Shown piece after piece: positions 1 through 8,388 of a stretch of DNA of 64,000 bases (position 1 is the first letter of the stretch; the number at the start of each line of letters is the position of its first letter). This DNA is from Advenella alkanexedens (GTDB lineage Bacteria; Pseudomonadota; Gammaproteobacteria; Burkholderiales; Burkholderiaceae_B). Location: the NCBI RefSeq assembly GCF_019132845.1, contig NZ_JAHSPR010000004.1, positions 1 through 64,000 of the forward strand. The letters are read 5' to 3'. The notes below the pieces were generated by a model that saw only the letters and a list, made by a program, of their open reading frames with translations, was not told where the DNA came from and did not search any database. Position numbers and translations under genes: made by a program.

Positions 1-221
1 TCAGCATCACCAGCTTACGCTGGTGTGGCCTCTTACATTCCAAGCGCCCACACTTATCGGCTGTTATATTGTTAAAGAGCATTACAACATGACCCAACGG
101 TCATGAGGCTGACATAAACCTGCTTTACAGTAGGTCTTGTCGCATTCAGCTCAACCCGATTCAAACCCGAAGGTTTCCACATCAGACTGACTTGACTGCG
201 TTGCTGTGTCAGCAGCAGAGA
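1..221 (-). promoter_or_regulatory. rRNA operon leader (transcribed leftward; 16S lies outside the window)
   Basis: Read on the minus strand, this stretch follows a strong promoter and contains a boxB-like hairpin and a textbook boxA, then the GCCGATAAGTGTGGGCGCTT-type sequence that follows boxA in Burkholderiales 16S leaders. A hairpin at 8-25 (CACCAGC stem, 4-nt loop) lies near the edge and may belong to the processing stalk. No 16S 5' end (GAGTTTGAT) is present, so the rRNA gene itself must start beyond position 1. The start near 221 is inferred from the -10 box. Confidence 0.82.
70..105 (-). promoter_or_regulatory. boxB-boxA antitermination signal
   Basis: On the minus strand the hairpin CATGACC-loop-GGTCATG (88-105) is followed by boxA TGCTCTTTAACA (70-81), identical to the classical rRNA boxA. 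Such elements recruit NusB, S10 and SuhB-type factors so that RNA polymerase reads through the untranslated rRNA operon. The order boxB then boxA in the direction of transcription is the expected one. Confidence 0.85.
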
Positions 222-227
222 AACGAG

Positions 228-256
228 ATTATGAAGTATGTGGTTTTGTTTGTCAA
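228..256 (-). promoter_or_regulatory. Proximal rRNA promoter
   Basis: A perfect -35 TTGACA (251-256) is separated by 17 bases from CATAAT (228-233). An A/T-rich tract at 257-295 sits where an UP element would bind the polymerase alpha subunit. Strength and position relative to boxA identify it as the proximal rrn promoter. Confidence 0.85.
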
Positions 257-456
257 GAACTTTTTTAAAGAATTTTTAAAACCGTTCTTTTTAAACCACC
301 CGGCAAATCGTTAACACCAACCTGCCAGACCACCAACTTCACGTTGCCTGCTTAAGCCGTAGCGTTCTAAACCAACACACTTAACCAGACTTCGTTTCCT
401 TTTCACCGCCGGGCGTTTTGGACTAAATCCGTGTTGCCGTTGCTGCGAAAAAATGA

Positions 457-486
457 ACTATAGCATGACGTTTTCATTTCCCGCAA
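457..486 (-). promoter_or_regulatory. Putative distal rRNA promoter
   Basis: On the minus strand TTGCGG (481-486) is followed after 18 bases by TATAGT (457-462), preceded by TGC as an extended -10. Tandem promoters are common upstream of rRNA operons. This one lies about 230 bases upstream of the proximal promoter. The call is by motif only. Confidence 0.5.
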
Positions 487-903
487 GAGTTTGAACGTTT
501 TTTATTTACCCAAAAACCACAAAATCATCTATCTATTTGATTTATAAGGAAACGTCAAAAACAATAATTTGTTGCGTTTTTACACCACAACCAGGGCCGG
601 CATTTTTAACTGCCCGCCATATCCTCTTTGCCATCAAGGATCAATATGACGATTTTTTTTCTGTCTTTGCCCAATTAATGGCATACCTGGCTGCCAGCAC
701 CCACGGTTGAACCATAAAAATACCGTGTGCCAATTTACAACACAAACAAATAAACGAACACTCACACCGTCATCAACACACACGCTTGCCCTTCAATTCT
801 TTGTAATAAAAAAAGGGCCAACGGTTAAAACAACAGTTGCCCTTTTCTTCATTTGCTTTTTCTTTGTGTGCTTGGTCAAGCTTATTAAGCACTGATGATG
901 TCG
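487..903. other. Intergenic region between rRNA promoters and folE
   Basis: This stretch lies upstream of the rRNA promoters and downstream of folE. It holds the folE terminator (about 808-847) and AT-rich sequence. A 62-codon open frame at 707-895 has a low-complexity, Phe-rich tail encoded by the terminator's T-rich DNA and has no ribosome binding site, so I do not regard it as a gene. I see no tRNA or repeat here. Confidence 0.6.
808..847 (-). terminator. Terminator of folE
   Basis: On the minus strand AAGGGCAAC pairs with GTTGGCCCTT (one bulged base), followed by a run of seven T. It lies about 60 bases past the folE stop codon. Confidence 0.7.
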
Positions 904-1605
904 TTAATTTCTACGGTTACCGTTCATCAATGATAAAAATTCCTTTCTCAGATCCGAGTCTTTTAAGAATGATCCCCGCATGACGCTGTTGACCATTTTT
1001 GATCCCATATCTTTTACGCCACGCCATTGCATGCAGAAATGATCCGCTTCCATAACAACGGCCAGCCCATCGGGATTCATTTTCTTGACCAGTAAATCGG
1101 CAATTTGTGTAATGGCTTCTTCCTGGATCTGTGGGCGCTCCATGACCCAGGAAATAAGGCGGGCATATTTGGACAAGCCGATTAAATTGGATTGCTCATT
1201 GGGCATGATACCCACCCACACTTTCCCCATAATGGGACACAAATGATGGGAACAGGCGCTACGTACCTGAATAGGCCCAACAATAATCAACTCACTTAAT
1301 TTTTCCACATTGGGAAATTCGGTTGTCTCAGGCATAGCCTGATAGCGACCCGCAAACACTTCCTTGATAAACATTTTGGCAACACGCTTCGCCGTATCAT
1401 TGGTGTTGTGGTCTCTTTCGGTGTCAATCACCAGACTTTTAAGCACTTCTTTTAATTTTTCCTGGACTTCCTGCTGCAACAGATCGAGCTCACCGGGATT
1501 GATATAGGCCGAAATATTGTCATTGGCATGATAGCGGGCACCGGCCAGTTCGATACGTTTGCGAATATGATTGGAAATATAACTTGAATCTTGTGAGTCA
1601 CTCAC
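904..1605 (-). CDS. folE: GTP cyclohydrolase I (type IA, FolE)
   Basis: It converts GTP to 7,8-dihydroneopterin triphosphate, the first step of tetrahydrofolate synthesis, in the cytoplasm. The 233-residue protein has the FolE core: the CSHH zinc/active-site motif near residue 119, the HFCMQWRGV segment carrying the second zinc Cys, and the substrate-binding NLIGLSKYARL stretch. The first 45 residues are a variable N-terminal extension. The start is GTG with AAAGGA about 8 bases upstream. It is divergent from rng and ends at its own terminator, so it is probably a single-gene unit. A second, unrelated GTP cyclohydrolase (folE2, 47.0-47.8 kb) is in the same window, so one may serve a special condition such as metal limitation. 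Confidence 0.93.
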   Translation of the reverse strand: MSDSQDSSYISNHIRKRIELAGARYHANDNISAYINPGELDLLQQEVQEKLKEVLKSLVIDTERDHNTNDTAKRVAKMFIKEVFAGRYQAMPETTEFPNVEKLSELIIVGPIQVRSACSHHLCPIMGKVWVGIMPNEQSNLIGLSKYARLISWVMERPQIQEEAITQIADLLVKKMNPDGLAVVMEADHFCMQWRGVKDMGSKMVNSVMRGSFLKDSDLRKEFLSLMNGNRRN

Positions 1606-1744
1606 CGCAAAATCCTTTCTTTATGGGTTACACCGTATTCTGAATGTTAGTTTTTAACATACTTCAACTTGGGCATGTTCTCATGATAAGCTCATATAGA
1701 ATATACGACCCCCAAATAATACGCCAGACCAAGAGAAAACAAAC

Positions 1745-3208
1745 ATGAGCGAACAAATATTAATCAACGTCACGCCTTTTGAAACACGCGTCGCATTAAT
1801 CGAACTGGGAGCTGCCCAGGAAATACATATAGAACGCACCAGCCAAAGAGGTAAAGTTGGTAATATTTATTTAGGCAAAGTTGTACGCGTATTACCAGGA
1901 ATGCAAAGTGCCTTTATTGATATCGGGCTGGATAAAGCCGCATTTATTCATATTGCCGACCTGCGCGAAAACCGCTCTTTACGAAATACAGGCATTGCCT
2001 ACACGCAAATCGAAAAATTACTGTTTGAAGGTCAGTCTTTATTGGTGCAGGTTATTAAAGATCCTTTAGGCACCAAAGGCGCACGCCTGTCAAACCAGAT
2101 CAGCATTGCCGGACGCATGCTGGTATACCTGCCCCATGAACAACACATTGGCATTTCACAAAAAATTGAATCAGAGGAAGAGCGAAACCGCCTGAAAGAG
2201 CGGGTCATCGCCCTGATGGACCCCAATGAAAAAGGCGGTTTTATTGTACGCACCCAGGCCGAAGGCGCCACCGATGAAGAAATAAAGAAAGACCAGGAAT
2301 ACCTGAACCTGCGTTGGTCCATGATTAAAGAGGCGGTGCAAAAGCAATCGGCCCCCGCCCTTCTTTATGAAGACTTGACGCTGGCCCAGCGGGTGCTGCG
2401 TGACATGGTGACGCCCGAAACCAGGTCCATTGAAATTGATTCACGCAGTACGACTCAGACTCTGCTTGAGTGGGCTTCCATTTATACACCGTCAATCATA
2501 GGAAAAATAAAACATTATGCCGGTGAGCGACCGTTATTTGAAACCGCGTATGTTGACGAGGAAATCAACAGCGCCCTTTCACGGCGCGTTAACCTGAAGT
2601 CTGGCGGCTACCTGATCATAGACCAGACTGAAGCCCTGACCAGCATTGATGTGAACACCGGTGGATTTATTGGTGGGCGAAACTTTAACGACACCATTTT
2701 CAAAACCAATCTTGAAGCAGCGGTAGCCATTGCCCGTCAATTGCGCCTGCGTAATCTGGGCGGCATCATTATTATTGACTTCATCGATATGGACAATAAA
2801 GAACACCAGGATGCCATTTTGGCAGAGCTGCAAAAAGCGCTGGATAAAGACCGCACCAAAACAACCCTTAACGGTTTTTCCCAACTGGGACTGGTTGAAA
2901 TGACCCGAAAACGCACTCGTGACTCTTTGGCGCACCAGCTATGCGAACCCTGCCCAACCTGCCAGGCCAAGGGTTCGGTACAAACGCCAAGAACCGTTTG
3001 CTATAACATTTTGCGGGAGATCCTGCGAGAGGCCAAGCAATTCAACCCCAAAGAGTTTCGTTTAATTGCCTCGCAAAGCATTATTGACCTGTTTCTTGAA
3101 GAGGAAAGCCATTACCTGGCCACGCTGGGTGATTTTATTGGCAAGCCCATCACCCTTGAGGTTGACAACACCTATACGCAGGAAATGTATGACATTGTCC
3201 TGATGTGA
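1745..3208 (+). CDS. rng: Ribonuclease G
   Basis: This single-strand-specific endoribonuclease matures the 5' end of 16S rRNA and helps turn over mRNA. Its 487 residues match the RNase G length; the long scaffold tail of RNase E is absent. Visible parts: an S1 RNA-binding domain at about 37-125, the catalytic magnesium-binding aspartates in IDVNTGG (about 303) and IDFIDMD (about 346), and the zinc-link region CEPCPTC near 400, where RNase E/G proteins carry CxxC for dimerisation. It starts with ATG after an AAGAGAA sequence, is divergent from folE and converges on the hypothetical gene with 5 bases between stop codons. Confidence 0.94.
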   Translation: MSEQILINVTPFETRVALIELGAAQEIHIERTSQRGKVGNIYLGKVVRVLPGMQSAFIDIGLDKAAFIHIADLRENRSLRNTGIAYTQIEKLLFEGQSLLVQVIKDPLGTKGARLSNQISIAGRMLVYLPHEQHIGISQKIESEEERNRLKERVIALMDPNEKGGFIVRTQAEGATDEEIKKDQEYLNLRWSMIKEAVQKQSAPALLYEDLTLAQRVLRDMVTPETRSIEIDSRSTTQTLLEWASIYTPSIIGKIKHYAGERPLFETAYVDEEINSALSRRVNLKSGGYLIIDQTEALTSIDVNTGGFIGGRNFNDTIFKTNLEAAVAIARQLRLRNLGGIIIIDFIDMDNKEHQDAILAELQKALDKDRTKTTLNGFSQLGLVEMTRKRTRDSLAHQLCEPCPTCQAKGSVQTPRTVCYNILREILREAKQFNPKEFRLIASQSIIDLFLEEESHYLATLGDFIGKPITLEVDNTYTQEMYDIVLM

Positions 3209-3213
3209 ACCCA

Positions 3214-3576
3214 TTAACCGTGCCCGGGCCTGACCCGAGCTTGCATCTTGATGATTCTATCTTCAAGATGCGGAGAAGTTTGCAACGCAATCAAGGGGGT
3301 TTTTGAGTCTTCATTGGGTTCCAGACGCAAAATAATACTCTGACCGTCAAAAGTTTCAGGATCCGCCTCAATATCAATATATTTTTGCAAAAGTTCGTCT
3401 ATGGATTTTTGCGCCTCTGCCAGATAATAGTCCAGCGTATCTTCTGTTGCATTCTTGAAAGCATTTTCAATGGTTTTGGACAAATCCCAGGTAAAAAACA
3501 TTAAGGCGTTAGGGCCCTTTACCGAGGGGTGTTCATAACCCCATGAAGAAATTTCATGCTGTGCTTTTTCTGTCAT
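3214..3576 (-). CDS. Hypothetical protein, 120 aa
   Basis: I do not recognise this protein. It is soluble and acidic with no signal peptide or membrane segment. The middle part (about 30-75) looks helical and rich in Ala, Glu and Leu. It contains two Trp residues in the N-terminal third (SSWGYEHP and FTWDLSK). It follows msbA on the same strand after a 68-base AT-rich gap and ends 5 bases from the rng stop. Its ribosome binding site is weak. Codon use resembles its neighbours and the frame is fully open, so it is likely real. No function can be inferred beyond possible cotranscription with msbA. Confidence 0.7.
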   Translation of the reverse strand: MTEKAQHEISSWGYEHPSVKGPNALMFFTWDLSKTIENAFKNATEDTLDYYLAEAQKSIDELLQKYIDIEADPETFDGQSIILRLEPNEDSKTPLIALQTSPHLEDRIIKMQARVRPGHG

Positions 3577-3644
3577 TGATCTACCGTAAAAAAATATAAA
3601 TGTATTGCGTGTAACGCCTAAGAGTATAAAACAATAATTTTCAA

Positions 3645-5420
3645 TTAATCTTCACGAAACTGCATTTGATATAAGGTGGCGTACAAACCGCCTTTTTTCA
3701 AGAGTTCGTCATGTGTACCCGACTCGATAATCCGTCCATGATCAAGTACAACAATACAATTGGCATTTTGTACCGTTGATAAACGGTGGGCAATGACAAA
3801 AGTTGTGCGCCCCGCCATGAGCAGATCAAGTGAAGCCTGCACCTGACGCTCGGATTCGTTATCCAGGGCGGAGGTGGCTTCATCCAGAATAAGAATGGGC
3901 GCATTTTTGATTAAAGCCCTGGCAATCGCCAGGCGCTGACGCTGCCCACCGGAAAGCCATGCCCCATTTTCACCGACATGGGTTTGCAAACCATTGGGCA
4001 ACGATTCTACAAATTCCAGCAGATTGGCTGCCTTGAGAGCCTCTGTAATTTGTGACTCGGTGGCATTGCGATAGGAACCGTAAGCCACGTTCTGTGCAAT
4101 GGAGCCATCAAAAAGCACCACATTCTGACTGACCAGTGATAAATTGGCCCGCAGACTTTTCAGGGTCACATCATTAATATCGTGACCATTTATCGTGATA
4201 CACCCCGAGTCAGGTTCGACAAAACGGGGAATCATGTTGGCCAGCGTGGTTTTCCCGCTGCCTGAGCGGCCTACAAAAGCAATCGTTTCTCCGGATTTAA
4301 CCGTTAGTGAAATATTGGACAAGGTATTGCGCGGCGCATCCGGAAAACGAAAACATACATCCTTGAACTCAACCACTGCACCATTATTGATTTTCAGTTC
4401 ATGCTTACCCAGATCTTTCTCCTGGACACCATCAATCAATGAAAAGACACTTTCCGCAGCAATAAGCATTTTTTGCGCTTTGGAGGCCACATTGGTCAAT
4501 CGTTTGATGGGGTCAAGAATTTGTGCCAAGGCGGTCACAAACGCCACAAAAGCCCCCACCGTCAAGGTGCCCGCATTACCCTGATACAAAGCGGTTGCGA
4601 TGACGGCGGCAACGGCAAACGAAATACATAGCTGCGTCAGGGGCGTCATGGCAGCATCCGCGGACGCTTTTCTCATGGCGAACTTCCTTAAACCCGCATT
4701 CACCACTGCAAAACGGGACTGCTCGTATTCATAGCCATCAAACAGCTTGACTACGCGCTGGCCTTCAATACCCTCTCTTACCACATGCGTCAGCTGGGCA
4801 TTCATATTAATGGTTTGCCGATTAATACGACGCAAACGCTTGGTGAAATAGCGTGCCACCATAATGGACAAAGGCAGAATCAGAAAAATGATCAGACTGA
4901 GCTGCCAGGACAAGTACAGCAGCATCCCCAGCAGGGCAAGCACCACAAAAGTTTCCCGCACAATAATGGTGAAAACCTCTGTCGCATAATCAGTAACGTC
5001 ACCGGCATCAATCGTAAAACGGTTCATCAATCGTCCGGTATCGCCCTTCTGGAATTCGGTATCAGGCAAAGTCAGCAGGCGTTCATACATATCAGATCGC
5101 ATCCCAAGCAATACATTATTGGCAATCCATGCCAACAGGTAACTGCTGAGGAAGTTGCAAATTCCACGCGCCAGAAAAAGACTGACAATGGCAAGCGGCA
5201 TCATCCATATAAAATACGATTTTGCCCCATTAAAACCCTCATCCAGCAAAGGCTTCATAATGTAGGCCATGGCTGGCTGTGTCGCAGCCCCCAAAGCCAC
5301 GAACACCATGGCAACGGCGAGTGCTTTCCAGTACACGCCTACCCGCTTGTAGATTTTTCTCCATAGTTCCGGGTTGACCGCATGGGACCCTTCCCGGTGA
5401 TTTTGTTCGAATAAACTCAA
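3645..5420 (-). CDS. msbA: Lipid A export ABC transporter MsbA
   Basis: It flips lipid A-core across the inner membrane using ATP and works as a homodimer. The 591 residues form one half-transporter: six membrane segments at about 30-320, then a nucleotide-binding domain with Walker A GRSGSGKTT (about 380), signature LSGGQRQR, Walker B ILILDEATSALD and the switch His in FVIAHRLS. The predicted start is TTG, with a GAGAG stretch upstream; no better ATG precedes the first membrane helix. Divergent from a heptosyltransferase-type gene and upstream of a small hypothetical gene. Its LPS-related neighbours support MsbA over a generic exporter. Confidence 0.92.
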   Translation of the reverse strand: MSLFEQNHREGSHAVNPELWRKIYKRVGVYWKALAVAMVFVALGAATQPAMAYIMKPLLDEGFNGAKSYFIWMMPLAIVSLFLARGICNFLSSYLLAWIANNVLLGMRSDMYERLLTLPDTEFQKGDTGRLMNRFTIDAGDVTDYATEVFTIIVRETFVVLALLGMLLYLSWQLSLIIFLILPLSIMVARYFTKRLRRINRQTINMNAQLTHVVREGIEGQRVVKLFDGYEYEQSRFAVVNAGLRKFAMRKASADAAMTPLTQLCISFAVAAVIATALYQGNAGTLTVGAFVAFVTALAQILDPIKRLTNVASKAQKMLIAAESVFSLIDGVQEKDLGKHELKINNGAVVEFKDVCFRFPDAPRNTLSNISLTVKSGETIAFVGRSGSGKTTLANMIPRFVEPDSGCITINGHDINDVTLKSLRANLSLVSQNVVLFDGSIAQNVAYGSYRNATESQITEALKAANLLEFVESLPNGLQTHVGENGAWLSGGQRQRLAIARALIKNAPILILDEATSALDNESERQVQASLDLLMAGRTTFVIAHRLSTVQNANCIVVLDHGRIIESGTHDELLKKGGLYATLYQMQFRED

Positions 5421-5523
5421 GGAATACTCTCTTGTTAACCTGTCAAGCTTGGGATTTTAACGGTTTCAACATAAACATGCAGAAAAGTTTATGTTTTATG
5501 ACAATCAGGATAAAATCCGTCTA

Positions 5524-6486
5524 ATGAAAAATATATCTAGAATTTATCTGCGACTGCCGAACTGGATCGGTGATGTCTGCATGAGCCTGCCCAGTCTGTA
5601 TGCAACCCTGAACACAGGCTGTGAAGTGATTATCTGCGCAAAACCCTGGGCTGAAAGCCTGCTGAAGGGTATTGTAGGCACCCAATTCCTGAGTCTGAGT
5701 GGACAATGGAATAAAGATAGGGAAATTATCAAGGCACACAAAAAAAACAATCCGGCAAATGGCAAATCGGTAGGACTTCTATTACCCGACTCGCTCACCA
5801 GTGCCCTGACATTCAGACTGGCCGGACTGCCTTCGGCCGGTTACAAAGACGATGGCCGCTCGTTGCTATTGAAGTGGCCTTTTGACAAACCGTCCAAAAA
5901 TCTGCATGCGGTTGAGTCATGGTACCACCTGACTCATTGCGCCTTGCAAAAATGGCATCTCAACTCTGCCCCCACGCCTGAAAAAACACTTATTTTGCCC
6001 CTGGACAGGAAAGATACGCAAAAAGCCGAGATCCTGCTAAAAGAACATCGCCTGAAGGCCAAGACATTCATTCTGATTGCCCCTACGGCAACAGGCAAAC
6101 ACAAAGGCAAAGACAAGGTTTGGCCACAGTTTGCGGAATATACCCGCCATATGCGGGAGCAAGGATATACGGTTGTCATGTGTCCGCCCCCCAATGAACG
6201 GGAAGCCGCTTTCAGGAATGCCCCTGATGCCCTGTGCCTGCCTGCCGTTGGCCTGGGGGTGTTTGTTGCCCTGATCGGCAAAGCCGCCCTGGTTGTCTGC
6301 AACGACTCGGGTGTTTCTCATCTTGCCTCATTAACCAGAACACCTCAAATCACCCTGATTGGCGTTACCGACCCGAAACGCACCGGACCCTGGTCTACAA
6401 CCGCCCATATCTGTGGCAGTATGGATCACTGGCCTGAACTTGACACCGTCATCAAATTAAGCATATCAATCCTTACCACATCTTGA
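5524..6486 (+). CDS. Glycosyltransferase family 9 (heptosyltransferase-like)
   Basis: A member of the ADP-heptose:LPS heptosyltransferase family, which adds sugars to the LPS inner core on the cytoplasmic side. The N-terminus RLPNWIGDVCMSLP is the family's first Rossmann motif. The C-terminal half carries VVCNDSGVSHLA and DPKRTGPW, which line the nucleotide-sugar pocket. I chose the ATG at 5524 because it begins right before the conserved motif; an in-frame ATG at 5491 would add 11 residues. Neither has a strong ribosome binding site. It is followed 7 bases later by the ElyC/YdcF-type gene, so the two form an operon. Whether it acts as WaaC, WaaF or WaaQ cannot be told from sequence. Confidence 0.82.
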   Translation: MKNISRIYLRLPNWIGDVCMSLPSLYATLNTGCEVIICAKPWAESLLKGIVGTQFLSLSGQWNKDREIIKAHKKNNPANGKSVGLLLPDSLTSALTFRLAGLPSAGYKDDGRSLLLKWPFDKPSKNLHAVESWYHLTHCALQKWHLNSAPTPEKTLILPLDRKDTQKAEILLKEHRLKAKTFILIAPTATGKHKGKDKVWPQFAEYTRHMREQGYTVVMCPPPNEREAAFRNAPDALCLPAVGLGVFVALIGKAALVVCNDSGVSHLASLTRTPQITLIGVTDPKRTGPWSTTAHICGSMDHWPELDTVIKLSISILTTS

Positions 6487-6493
6487 GCCAGGT

Positions 6494-7255
6494 ATGAAAA
6501 GCCATCTCATTTCGCTGATTGTCCCACTGAATTTGTGCGTTTTCCTGATTATTTCAGGTGCAGTCCTGATTTTACTGCGAAAAAGAAAAACCGGTGTATT
6601 CCTGTGCCTTAGTGGGATATCCTGGGTCTTGCTCTGGTCCTTGCCCATTACCTCACTGATTCTTGGGGGAATACTGGAAAACCGTTACCCGCATCGGAGT
6701 ATTGACTCGATTCCCACGGCGCAGGCAATTGTTGTCCTGGGTGGGAACACCGCCAATAACCGGGAAAACTGGTTCCAGGAACTGAGTGATAACCCGTCAA
6801 CCCATTCCCGGATTGATACGGCCAGCGAGCTGTACCACGCCCAAAAAGCCCCCAAAATCATCGTCTCGGGCGGTGCGCTTGCCGGCGAGGTAAGTGAAGC
6901 CAAAGGCATGGCAGCAAAACTGGTAAGCAAAGGTGTGCCAAAATCAGCCATTTTGCTTGAAAACAATAGCAAAACAACTCATGAAAATGCCGAATTCACT
7001 GCCAATGAATTAATTCACAACGAAATAAAATCCATCATTTTAGTCACGTCCGCCCTTCATACCCCCAGATCCATGGCCGTCTTTGACAGATATAACCTGG
7101 AGGTAACCCCAGCCCCCAATCCCCCGCAAATTACTATTCCCGATGATCCCGGTTTCCTTCTTTTGCTTCCCAATGCCAGGGCACTCGAGAGTAGCCGCTC
7201 AATTATCAAGGAATATCTGGGATTAATTGTTTACTGGCTGCGTGGCTGGGTATAA
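6494..7255 (+). CDS. DUF218 (ElyC/SanA/YdcF family) envelope protein
   Basis: The 253-residue protein begins with two hydrophobic segments (about 9-28 and 36-62) and then has the DUF218 Rossmann-like domain: AIVVLGG, KIIVSGGA, TTHENAEF and ILVTSALHTPRSMAVF. This is the architecture of ElyC, which affects peptidoglycan and undecaprenyl-phosphate lipid carrier use, so an envelope role is likely; the exact reaction is unknown. It is 7 bases downstream of the GT9 gene. Its last 25 bases overlap the 3' end of the convergent GT4 gene. Confidence 0.85.
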   Translation: MKSHLISLIVPLNLCVFLIISGAVLILLRKRKTGVFLCLSGISWVLLWSLPITSLILGGILENRYPHRSIDSIPTAQAIVVLGGNTANNRENWFQELSDNPSTHSRIDTASELYHAQKAPKIIVSGGALAGEVSEAKGMAAKLVSKGVPKSAILLENNSKTTHENAEFTANELIHNEIKSIILVTSALHTPRSMAVFDRYNLEVTPAPNPPQITIPDDPGFLLLLPNARALESSRSIIKEYLGLIVYWLRGWV

Positions 7256-8388
7256 CTGCCTGCCTTGCCACTTCGTTCGGCCAACCAAATACGATAAGCG
7301 ATTTCCGTATCAAGGGCCAGCTTTTCAGTAGAAAATCCACCTTCATCATAAAGCCATTGATGGGCAGCCATGCTCATTTTCTGCCTTAACGCCGGATCGG
7401 CAATCAGGCGCTCCAGGGCATTTTCCAGGGCCTTACGATCTTTGCCGGGAACCAGGATACCGGTTTCACCATCCCTGAACATTTCGGAAACCCCTCCCAC
7501 ATCGGTCCCGATAACCGGCAAGCCACTCATTTGTGCCTCAACATAAACCGTACCTGAGGCCTCTTGTTCAGTAGCCAGGGCAAAAATATCACTGCCGGCT
7601 AACAAGTTGGGCACATCTTTTCGATACCCCATTAAATGAACCCGGTTTTCAACTTTTTTTTCCTTGATAAAAGCCACGACCTGTTCATAGGTGGGCGATC
7701 CTGCCCCCACCAGCACCAGATGCAAGTCGGGATATTTTTCAAACAGGGGCAGCATAGTATTGATCAGAAAAATATGGCCTTTTTTCTGGCGCATGACGGC
7801 AACACAGATCACGACGATTGCACTATCAGACAGATGCAACTCCTGACGCAAGGTAGACTGCTCAACAGTCTCGGGCGTGGCAACAGGCGAATAAATGGTT
7901 CTTACCTTATACTCGGGCACCCCTTTTTCCAAAACCATCTGCCTGACATGATTACTGACGGTGGAAATACGGTGTGGCAACCAACTGTATGACAACAGCG
8001 AACCGATGGGAGCAGCCAGATGCCGGGTGCGTACAATCAGCGGTGTTCCAGCCAGCCTGGCACCCAAGGCCGCTATCAGGGTATCTTTCCGGCTATGGGT
8101 ATTGAGCACATCAAACCTGCCCTGCTTCAGGATTTTTCTGAACTTAAGCACACCCCTGACAAAATTGCCCAGTCCCCCCATGGGTACGGTATGCACGGTA
8201 AATCCCAGGGCCCGCATACGCTCCACCAACTGAGCCTCGGGACGGCAGGCCAATTCAATATGGTGCCCCCGTTCGCGCATGGCCAGCATTTCCTTGAGAA
8301 TGCGATGTTCCTGCCCACCAAAAGAGACCGCCGCCTCGGAGTGAAGAATTCTTAACGGTTGATCCGTCAGCGATTGTTGCTTGCTCAT
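7231..8388 (-). CDS. Glycosyltransferase family 4 (GT-B fold)
   Basis: The 385-residue protein has the two Rossmann domains of GT4 enzymes: an N-terminal acceptor domain starting ILHSEAAVSFGGQEHR, and a C-terminal donor domain with the LVGAG strand, the EQEASGTVYVEAQMSGLPVIGTD region (the E-x7-E-type nucleotide-sugar site) and GVSEMF. No membrane segment is seen. Its start codon overlaps the dnaE stop (ATGA), so it is translationally coupled to dnaE. The sugar and acceptor are unknown; with MsbA and GT9 close by, LPS or another surface glycan is the most likely target. Confidence 0.85.
   Translation of the reverse strand: MSKQQSLTDQPLRILHSEAAVSFGGQEHRILKEMLAMRERGHHIELACRPEAQLVERMRALGFTVHTVPMGGLGNFVRGVLKFRKILKQGRFDVLNTHSRKDTLIAALGARLAGTPLIVRTRHLAAPIGSLLSYSWLPHRISTVSNHVRQMVLEKGVPEYKVRTIYSPVATPETVEQSTLRQELHLSDSAIVVICVAVMRQKKGHIFLINTMLPLFEKYPDLHLVLVGAGSPTYEQVVAFIKEKKVENRVHLMGYRKDVPNLLAGSDIFALATEQEASGTVYVEAQMSGLPVIGTDVGGVSEMFRDGETGILVPGKDRKALENALERLIADPALRQKMSMAAHQWLYDEGGFSTEKLALDTEIAYRIWLAERSGKAGSYTQPRSQ

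Noticed and set aside
707-895. 62-codon open frame upstream of folE
   Set aside because: No ribosome binding site; the tail is the folE terminator's T-rich DNA read as Phe-rich peptide; composition is not protein-like.
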